DNA from: CAZAFL01 sp964484465
Lineage (GTDB): Bacteria; Bacteroidota; Ignavibacteria; UBA10030; SZUA-254
DNA: 11,081 bases
NCBI GenBank assembly: GCA_964484465.1
Contig: CAZAFL010000050.1
Coordinates: forward strand, 1-11,081
Direction: 5' to 3'
The notes under the pieces are model-generated. The model was not told the origin of the DNA. It did not search any database and saw only the letters and a program-made list of their open reading frames with translations. This document shows, piece after piece, positions 5,792 to 11,081 of the stretch. Numbering within the stretch: the stretch's first letter is position 1; every line of letters begins with the position of its first letter. Made by a program: the position numbers and the translations under genes.

Positions 5792-6502
5792 TTAGTCGAA
5801 AACGTGTGTGATTCTGAGGAGTGCTTGATAATTGAGAATTTTAATTTTCTTTCCTTCTAATTCAATGATGTTTCTCCCTTTCAATTCCGAGAGCAAACGG
5901 ATAACTGTTTCCGTTGCAGTACCTACAATGTTTGCAATGTCTTCCCGCGTCAGTGTTCCTTTGATTGTGGAGCCATCAACCTCGGTGCCGAAAAACTCTT
6001 TAAGCATTAATAACGCTTCTGCCAATCGCTCCTTCACAGGCTTCTGAGCAAGCGAAAGTTCCCTTTGTTCGGCTTTTCTCAGATCCTGAGCTAATAATTC
6101 CATCACGTGCATGTTGAACGACTGGCTATCTTTTAAGAGGTTCAAAAAGGCATTTTTTGGTATAAAACAAATTGTGGCATCTTCCATTACTGCCGCAGAT
6201 GCTGAATATGGTTCCCCGCTGATGAGGGAACGATATCCAACGACATCACCCTCTTTTGCAAGCCTGGTTATCTGTTCTTTCCCATCATTCCCCGTTTTGT
6301 ATAATTTGACTTTTCCTCGATTGATACAGTACAGTCCTGCCGGATAGTCTCCCTCGTGAAAAAGATGCTGTCCCGATTTGTGAAAATTGCAACCTTTGTG
6401 CAAGGAAAGTTTTTCGAGATCTTCTTTGGGGAGTTCCTTGAAGATCGTGTCAAGTCTCGCTTCGCATGTTTCACAGTGTGGTATTTCGAATGTCGGCTTC
6501 AT
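5792..6502 (-). CDS. Crp/Fnr-family transcriptional regulator, FNR-like cysteine pattern
   Basis: A 236-aa regulator with an N-terminal cyclic-nucleotide-type sensor barrel (about 20-130), a long dimer helix (about 130-155) and a C-terminal winged helix-turn-helix. The recognition helix TATETVIRLLSELK (195-208) has E198 and R202, the residues that in CRP and FNR read the TGA part of the half-site. Five cysteines occur: C10, C13, C38, C59 and C112. C10-x2-C13 and C112 (ICFIP) line up with C20, C23 and C122 of E. coli FNR, but the position of FNR C29 is not cysteine; C38 might replace it. An oxygen-labile Fe-S cluster is thus possible but unproven; redox or ligand sensing are alternatives. The ribosome site is weak. 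It is the obvious candidate to bind the two operators at 4859-4886 and 5686-5710. Confidence 0.9.
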   Translation of the reverse strand: MKPTFEIPHCETCEARLDTIFKELPKEDLEKLSLHKGCNFHKSGQHLFHEGDYPAGLYCINRGKVKLYKTGNDGKEQITRLAKEGDVVGYRSLISGEPYSASAAVMEDATICFIPKNAFLNLLKDSQSFNMHVMELLAQDLRKAEQRELSLAQKPVKERLAEALLMLKEFFGTEVDGSTIKGTLTREDIANIVGTATETVIRLLSELKGRNIIELEGKKIKILNYQALLRITHVFD

Positions 6503-6753
6503 ACCGTTATGGAATCATCGATGTCCGAAATATACGATTTTCCAATTACATAATGAAGTGTCTGGTTTTCAACCGCCCCCCGTTTGGCCTACTGCCGATA
6601 AAATCGTCTCCCGGCGGAACAAGATTCTATAAATAAAGTGTTATAACATATAGAAGATGTTGTGGAATCACGCTCCTGCTATACATAAAAGAAATGAAAT
6701 CTCCGTCGGAACTTTCAAAGATATAAGCAGGTTCTCATTTGTAGAGGTTGAGC

Positions 6754-6942
6754 ATGAAGAAAAAGTTGTTACTTCTATTGATTTGCGGCCTTGCCGGCAG
6801 TGCTTTTATCCTGCGACATCAGCTTCACAACAAGGAAATCATCCATTTCGTGGAAGACAGCCCTTTCGATCCAGATACCAAGAATTTTGGTGCCTTTCCG
6901 CCTGATATTCCTGAACAGGAAGTCGACGCCCTTTTCATTTAA
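6754..6942 (+). CDS. Small membrane-anchored hypothetical protein
   Basis: A 62-aa protein with a lysine start and one strongly hydrophobic segment (MKKKLLLLLICGLAGSAFIL, 1-20), followed by about 40 polar, acidic residues including DSPFDPDTKNFGAFPPDIPE. It is either an N-terminally anchored periplasmic peptide or a secreted one; the cysteine at 12 does not sit in a proper lipobox. I chose the ATG at 6754 because AGAGG lies 6 bases upstream; an in-frame TTG six bases earlier is less likely. It is divergent from the Crp/Fnr gene, across a 251-base gap in which I see no confident promoter. I do not recognise a family. Confidence 0.6.
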   Translation: MKKKLLLLLICGLAGSAFILRHQLHNKEIIHFVEDSPFDPDTKNFGAFPPDIPEQEVDALFI

Positions 6943-6983
6943 CGTTGTTCCGTAGGAGTGAATAAAGGCCGGCGGCCAAATTT

Positions 6984-7000
6984 CCCCTGCCCGGGGTTTT
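6984..7000 (+). terminator. Weak possible terminator after the small anchored protein gene
   Basis: CCCC and GGGG can pair around a 5-base loop and are followed by TTTT, about 40 bases after the stop at 6942. A four-pair stem is short, so this is only a candidate. A GC-rich GGCCGGCGGCC just before it might add structure. Confidence 0.25.
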
Positions 7001-7108
7001 ATAGATCTGTCATTCAAACCACTTTTCTTTTCCATTCCGTACCGGTTTTCCCAAAAGCAATTGTTGTTTTGTATATTACGGGACGAACAACACGAGGACG
7101 CTTCAACG

Positions 7109-8269
7109 ATGGCTAGAAGTCAGAAACAATTCATCAAAGGTCTTTACCGGGCTTGGCGTGACGAGATGCTCAGTGCGCGGAACTATCATGCTCTGGCGGA
7201 AAAAGAACAAAATGCTGAACGCAAAAAAATCCTCAACCGCATGGCAGAAGCTGAGGAGCGCCATGCGGAACGCTGGATGAATCGACTCAACGAACTGGGA
7301 GTCCAGCCCGGGGATTTCAAAGAGTCATTAGTCGAAAGGGTCAGACGATGGGTACTACTCCGCAGTGATACCGGCGTCGCTGCGAAAATGCTTGAAGCTG
7401 GTGAAGCACAGGCAGACAAGCTGTATGATGTGCTGATGCAAAACACTGAATCGCAGTCTGACCGGCAATCGCTTATTGAAGCACAGCGTGAGGAACGCGC
7501 ACACAGCCGCATGCTTGAGGAATTTGAAGGTCATCAGTCGCATCTTCCCCAGACACGTCTTGAAAATATCCTCCACCGTGAGAAATGGCATGTGCGCGCC
7601 GGCGGCTGGATCGGTCAGGCAATTTACGGAGTTAACGACGGACTGGGTGCGGCATTTGGCGTTGTGAGTGGCGTTGCGGGTGCTACCGCGGCAAAGGGGG
7701 AGTGGGTTCTTCTGAGTGGTTTCGCAACAATGCTTGCATCCGCACTCTCGATGGGAAGCGGCGCGTATCTTGCCACTAAATCAGAACGCGAGGTATACGA
7801 AGCGGAAATGGAGCGTGAAAAGAATGAGATCGAGCAGAACCCCGAGGAGGAACGGGAAGAGCTACAGCTTTTTTATCAGCTTAAAGGGTTCACGGAAGAG
7901 GAGGCGAAAGCTATGGTCGGACGGCTTGCAGCACAGCCGGACCAGATGCTTAAAACGCTGGCGCACGAAGAGCTCGGACTCTCGGAGCAAACATTTCCCA
8001 ATGAGTGGCGTGCCGCGATGAGCGCTACGCTCAGTACAGCAGTGGGTGCGGCAATTCCGGTCCTTCCATTTTTATTCAGTGCGGGCGCCCAGGCGCTTGT
8101 GATTTCATTTATCATCAGCACGATCGCACATTTTGTAGTGGGTGCTTCGAAAGTTATTGTAACTGGTCGTTCATGGATAAAAAGCGGCTTGGAGATGACC
8201 CTTATCGGGATCGGTGAGGCGGCAATTACTTACCTCGTCGGACTGGCTATTGCGCCGTCTATCGGATAA
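7109..8269 (+). CDS. Ferritin-like/VIT1 fusion, membrane iron or manganese transporter (MbfA/Er-VIT type)
   Basis: A 386-aa fusion of a cytoplasmic ferritin-like domain with a VIT1/CCC1 transporter domain, the architecture of MbfA, which exports iron and protects against iron and peroxide stress. The first domain (about 5-145) has the four-helix diiron ligands: E19, E49-x2-H52, E99 and E129-x2-H132. The VIT domain starts near 163 with the signature GVNDGLGAAFGVVSGVAGA (174-192), continues with GSGAYLATKSE (216-226), an acidic cytoplasmic helical stretch (about 226-290) likely to bind metal, and ends with three membrane segments (about 305-385). I start at the ATG at 7109, with GAGGA 10 bases upstream; a longer in-frame TTG start at 7061 would add 16 unlikely residues. 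Iron as substrate comes from the family; manganese is the alternative. The gene seems monocistronic and converges on endonuclease III. Confidence 0.92.
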   Translation: MARSQKQFIKGLYRAWRDEMLSARNYHALAEKEQNAERKKILNRMAEAEERHAERWMNRLNELGVQPGDFKESLVERVRRWVLLRSDTGVAAKMLEAGEAQADKLYDVLMQNTESQSDRQSLIEAQREERAHSRMLEEFEGHQSHLPQTRLENILHREKWHVRAGGWIGQAIYGVNDGLGAAFGVVSGVAGATAAKGEWVLLSGFATMLASALSMGSGAYLATKSEREVYEAEMEREKNEIEQNPEEEREELQLFYQLKGFTEEEAKAMVGRLAAQPDQMLKTLAHEELGLSEQTFPNEWRAAMSATLSTAVGAAIPVLPFLFSAGAQALVISFIISTIAHFVVGASKVIVTGRSWIKSGLEMTLIGIGEAAITYLVGLAIAPSIG

Positions 8270-8304
8270 TGGTTTTGTTGGGTGAGCAGGAAATCATCGG
8301 TTGT

Positions 8305-8943
8305 CTATAACTGATCCTGATAGTAATCGCATACGGCGTTCATGGGACATTCCGGACACTTTGGGTTGGTAGGACGGCAAATCTCCCGTCCGAGGAATGT
8401 CAAGCTCATTCCCAATTCCCGCCAATATTTTTGAGGGATTTGTTCCATCAATTGTTTTTCGATCTTCTCCGGTTGAGTGCCCTGCGCAATGCCGAGACGG
8501 GGGGCGACACGCAGTACATGAAGGTCGACAATCACTCCCTCCATTGTTCCCCCTGTTTCACTGATGATAACATTTGCAGATTTTCTTCCGATTCCTTTAA
8601 GAGCAGTCAAACCTTCCAGCGTCGTGGGAATATTTTTGTCGTCACCGATGGTTTTGGCAATTTCGACAAGCCACTTTGCCTTATTGGCGAAGTTCCTCAC
8701 CGACCCGATATACTTGTGAAGGTCTTCGGGAGTCGCTTTCGCGAGCGCTTTCATCGAAGGATATTTTTGAAACAATGCCGGCGCGAGTCCATTGATATGC
8801 CTGTCGGAATCCTGGGCAGAGAGAACGACGGCGACGAGCAGCTGGTATGTCGTTTGATGGTTCAGCGGGTGTTTTTTCCCTTTGAAAAATTTAAAGAGAG
8901 GCTTTAATTCTTCAGGCCAGTCATGTTTATTTTTTGCTTTCAT
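8305..8943 (-). CDS. nth: Endonuclease III, [4Fe-4S] DNA glycosylase/AP lyase
   Basis: A 212-aa base-excision repair enzyme that removes oxidised pyrimidines and cuts the backbone by beta-elimination. The helix-hairpin-helix LKGIGRKSANVI (115-126) contains the catalytic lysine K121, and the catalytic aspartate is D140 in VDLHVLR. The LSAQ segment (41-44) matches the conserved family motif. The cluster loop is complete: C189-x6-C196-x2-C199-x5-C205. Length equals that of the E. coli enzyme (211 aa). The ATG has AAAGGA 5 bases upstream. It stands alone on the minus strand, 35 bases from the convergent transporter gene. A 7-bp hairpin with one G-T pair lies at 8296-8315 between and over the gene ends, but without a T tract. 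Confidence 0.96.
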   Translation of the reverse strand: MKAKNKHDWPEELKPLFKFFKGKKHPLNHQTTYQLLVAVVLSAQDSDRHINGLAPALFQKYPSMKALAKATPEDLHKYIGSVRNFANKAKWLVEIAKTIGDDKNIPTTLEGLTALKGIGRKSANVIISETGGTMEGVIVDLHVLRVAPRLGIAQGTQPEKIEKQLMEQIPQKYWRELGMSLTFLGREICRPTNPKCPECPMNAVCDYYQDQL

Positions 8944-9091
8944 GGAATTCCTTTCGTGTGACTAAGAAATACTATGAAAAAGATTCCAGAGAATCAACTG
9001 TGGATGTAATAATGGTTCAGTTCCCCTGAGCATTTCCTCTCGAGGGAAAATTCAATATATTCGGTAAGTGGATAATGTTGATGAATAGCGT

Positions 9092-9337
9092 ATGAGCAAT
9101 CTGAAACGATTTTGGTATCGGTTGAAAGCGTGGTGGATGAAATTTGCCTATGCCTTAGGTTGGGTGAATACCCGTATTTTACTTACGTTGTTTTATATCC
9201 TGCTCGGCATTCCAGCCGTCATCCTGAAACTCATGAGAAAAGATCTCCTCGACCGCTCTTTCAGCAGCGCACCGACCTATTGGAAAGATAAAGAAACATC
9301 CCGACAAACCATCGAACAATCCCGGCATCAGTTCTAA
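9092..9337 (+). CDS. Small membrane protein paired with a carbamoyltransferase
   Basis: An 81-aa protein with one or two closely spaced hydrophobic segments (about 13-46), preceded by a basic aromatic start (RFWYRLKAWWMKF) and followed by a cytoplasmic-looking tail with KDLLDR and YWKDKE. Short proteins with this layout, including the KDxLDR and YW-K elements, are common next to NodU/CmcH-type carbamoyltransferases in polysaccharide and natural-product loci, often together with an SxtJ-like protein; I recall this pattern and cannot check it here. It ends one base before the ATG of the carbamoyltransferase, so the two genes are very likely co-translated. Function is unknown; an anchor or partner for the enzyme at the membrane is the simplest idea. 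Its ribosome binding site is weak, and the 148-base gap to nth shows no confident promoter. Confidence 0.75.
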   Translation: MSNLKRFWYRLKAWWMKFAYALGWVNTRILLTLFYILLGIPAVILKLMRKDLLDRSFSSAPTYWKDKETSRQTIEQSRHQF

Positions 9338-9338
9338 C

Positions 9339-11081
9339 ATGAACATCCTCGGCATATCGTGTTATTACCATGATGCAGCGGCCGCGATTGTTCGTGACGG
9401 CAGCCTGGTTGCCGCTGCGCAGGAAGAGCGGTTCACGCGCAGGAAACACGACCCGGGTTTTCCTGTTCATGCGATTAAGTATTGTCTCGAAGCGGCGCGT
9501 ATCGATATCAACGGGGTGGACTACATCGCGTTTTACGACAAACCCCTTGCAAAATTCGACCGCATCCTCCAAACATATCTTGCAACATGGCCCCGGAGCC
9601 TTCCGTCATTCCTCAAAGCAATGCCCGTGTGGATTAAGGAAAAAATGTGGGTTCCCCAGATGATTAAAAAAGAGCTCGGGTACTCGGGGAAAATTCTTTT
9701 TTCAGAACATCATATGGCGCATGCAGCAAGCGCCTTTCTCGTCTCGCCGTTTGACGAGGCTGCTATTCTCACTCTGGACGGCGTGGGGGAATGGGATACA
9801 ACGACATACGGTGTCGGACGCGGTAACATCATCGAACTGCAGAAAAGCATTACGTTCCCGCATTCGCTCGGTCTGTTGTATTCTGCTGTTACCTACTATC
9901 TTGGATTCAAGGTCAACAGTGCTGAGTATAAAGTGATGGGACTTGCACCCTACGGCAAGCCTGTTTACTACGATCTCATTATGGACAACCTCATCGATTG
10001 TAAAAGCGACGGCAGCTTCAAATTGAACATGAAATATTTTATCTATGACCGGGCACTAACAATGACAGGCAGGAATTTCGAACAACTGTTTGGTCAGCGC
10101 CGCCGCGACCCGGAGTCAAACCTGCTCCAGTTTCACAAGGACGTTGCCGCAAGCCTACAGAAAGTCCTTGACGATATTGTTGTGCGCATTGCGAATCAGC
10201 TGCACCGCGAAACCGGCATAACAAACCTGTGTATGGCTGGCGGGGTTGCACTGAACTGCGTCAGCAACAGCAAAATCTTACGCCACACACCTTTCAAGGA
10301 GCTCTTCATTCAACCTGCGGCCGGCGACGCAGGCGGGGCGCTTGGCGTGGCGTACTATATTTACAATACCCTCCTGAATAATGCCCGTTCGTATCAGATG
10401 AAGCATGCATTCACGGGTCCGGAATTTTCGGATGAAGCAATTAAAGCATATCTCGATTCGGTCGGCGCGAAGTATCGTTGCTTCGAACGAGCCAGCCTTT
10501 ACCGGGAAACAGCCCGGTTAATTGCAGAGCAAAATGTTATTGGATGGTTTCAGGGAAGGATGGAATTCGGACCGCGTGCGCTCGGCAGCCGAAGTATTCT
10601 TGCAGACGCCCGCAACGCTGAGAACTGGCAGCGAGTGAATCTAAAAATAAAGTTCAGGGAGAGCTTTCGACCCTTTGCACCGGTTGTTCTGAAAGAGCTG
10701 GTGCAGGACTATTTCGATTTCGACCGGGAAAGTCCCTACATGCTGCTGGTCGCGGATGTTCGCCCTGAGAAGCGGAGTGAAATTCCTTCCATCACACATG
10801 TTGACGGTTCTGCAAGGTTACAGACAATCAAACGTGAAGATCACGAATTATTTTACGGACTCGTAAAAGAATTCGAGCGGCAGACCGGATGCCCCGTGCT
10901 TATCAATACCTCCTTTAACGTTCGTGGAGAACCGATTGTCTGCACGCCGCAGGATGCATTCCGTTGTTTTATGAGGACCGATATGGATTATCTGGTCATG
11001 GGTTCGTTCATTGTCGACAAGAAGGAAATGCAGCCGGTGAAAGAAACTACGGAATGGCAGAAAGAATTTCGGCTCGATTGA
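9339..11081 (+). CDS. Carbamoyltransferase, NodU/CmcH/TobZ family
   Basis: A complete 580-aa enzyme that transfers a carbamoyl group from carbamoyl phosphate to a hydroxyl of an acceptor through a carbamoyl-adenylate made with ATP. The Kae1/TsaD-like N-terminal domain (about 1-350) shows EERFTRRKHD (29-38), the metal site H124 and H128 in EHHMAHAASAF, D147 in LTLDG, GGVALNCVSN (301-310) and PAAGDAGGALG with D330. The C-terminal YrdC-like domain (about 380-580) shows GPRALGSRSILADAR (411-425), FRPFAP (443-448) and INTSFNVRGEPIV (522-534). All hallmarks are present and the length is normal. It follows the small membrane protein with a one-base gap. The acceptor could be a sugar of a surface polysaccharide or a secondary metabolite; nothing in this window tells which, and further cluster genes may lie beyond the end. 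The stop codon TGA is the last three bases. Confidence 0.95.
   Translation: MNILGISCYYHDAAAAIVRDGSLVAAAQEERFTRRKHDPGFPVHAIKYCLEAARIDINGVDYIAFYDKPLAKFDRILQTYLATWPRSLPSFLKAMPVWIKEKMWVPQMIKKELGYSGKILFSEHHMAHAASAFLVSPFDEAAILTLDGVGEWDTTTYGVGRGNIIELQKSITFPHSLGLLYSAVTYYLGFKVNSAEYKVMGLAPYGKPVYYDLIMDNLIDCKSDGSFKLNMKYFIYDRALTMTGRNFEQLFGQRRRDPESNLLQFHKDVAASLQKVLDDIVVRIANQLHRETGITNLCMAGGVALNCVSNSKILRHTPFKELFIQPAAGDAGGALGVAYYIYNTLLNNARSYQMKHAFTGPEFSDEAIKAYLDSVGAKYRCFERASLYRETARLIAEQNVIGWFQGRMEFGPRALGSRSILADARNAENWQRVNLKIKFRESFRPFAPVVLKELVQDYFDFDRESPYMLLVADVRPEKRSEIPSITHVDGSARLQTIKREDHELFYGLVKEFERQTGCPVLINTSFNVRGEPIVCTPQDAFRCFMRTDMDYLVMGSFIVDKKEMQPVKETTEWQKEFRLD

Noticed and set aside
6516..6523. CATCGATG palindrome just upstream of the Crp/Fnr gene as a possible autoregulatory site
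   Set aside because: It is only 8 bp, has no spacer of the Crp/Fnr type and does not match the two operators.
8431..8907. 158-aa plus-strand ORF
   Set aside because: It lies entirely opposite the complete endonuclease III gene, which has all catalytic residues.

Overview
The window looks like part of the chromosome of a Gram-negative, respiring bacterium, most likely from the Bacteroidota/Ignavibacteriota/Chlorobi neighbourhood. This placement is inference: it rests on protein style (a GEPTG-type small outer-membrane barrel, a porin carrying a haem motif, a Crp/Fnr regulator with LYCI and ICFIP segments) and on outer-membrane signals, with no marker gene present. I see no rRNA, tRNA, CRISPR array, transposase or integrase.

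Layout. (1) Positions 1-567: a small outer-membrane beta-barrel gene on the minus strand with a clear Rho-independent terminator and a candidate promoter. (2) Positions 806-4804: a minus-strand respiratory operon. In transcription order it holds a 63-aa ORF resembling the last strands of a porin, a porin with an N-terminal c-type haem motif (Cyc2-like layout), a small monohaem cytochrome c, a Tat-dependent Rieske protein, a b6-type cytochrome b, and a subunit IV fused to two cytochrome c domains. The last three form a complete quinol:cytochrome c oxidoreductase with ATGA and TAATG stop/start overlaps. (3) Positions 4905-6502: a universal stress protein gene followed by tiny ORFs, and a Crp/Fnr-family regulator, all on the minus strand. 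(4) Positions 6754-8269: on the plus strand, a small anchored protein and a ferritin-like/VIT fusion (MbfA/Er-VIT type). (5) Positions 8305-8943: endonuclease III on the minus strand. (6) Positions 9092-11081: on the plus strand, a small membrane protein and a NodU/CmcH-family carbamoyltransferase, complete to its stop at the last base of the window.

How it fits together. Quinol electrons would pass through cytochrome b and the Rieske centre to the fused dihaem tail, then to the small cytochrome c. The co-transcribed haem-porin suggests exchange of electrons with the outer membrane or the outside, in either direction. The main regulatory signal is a 25-bp sequence present twice, containing AACATGA-N6-TCATGTT. 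One copy lies ahead of the respiratory operon and one ahead of the stress-protein gene. Its geometry fits a Crp/Fnr dimer, and a Crp/Fnr gene lies right beside it, so a local redox- or oxygen-responsive regulon is the most interesting hypothesis here.
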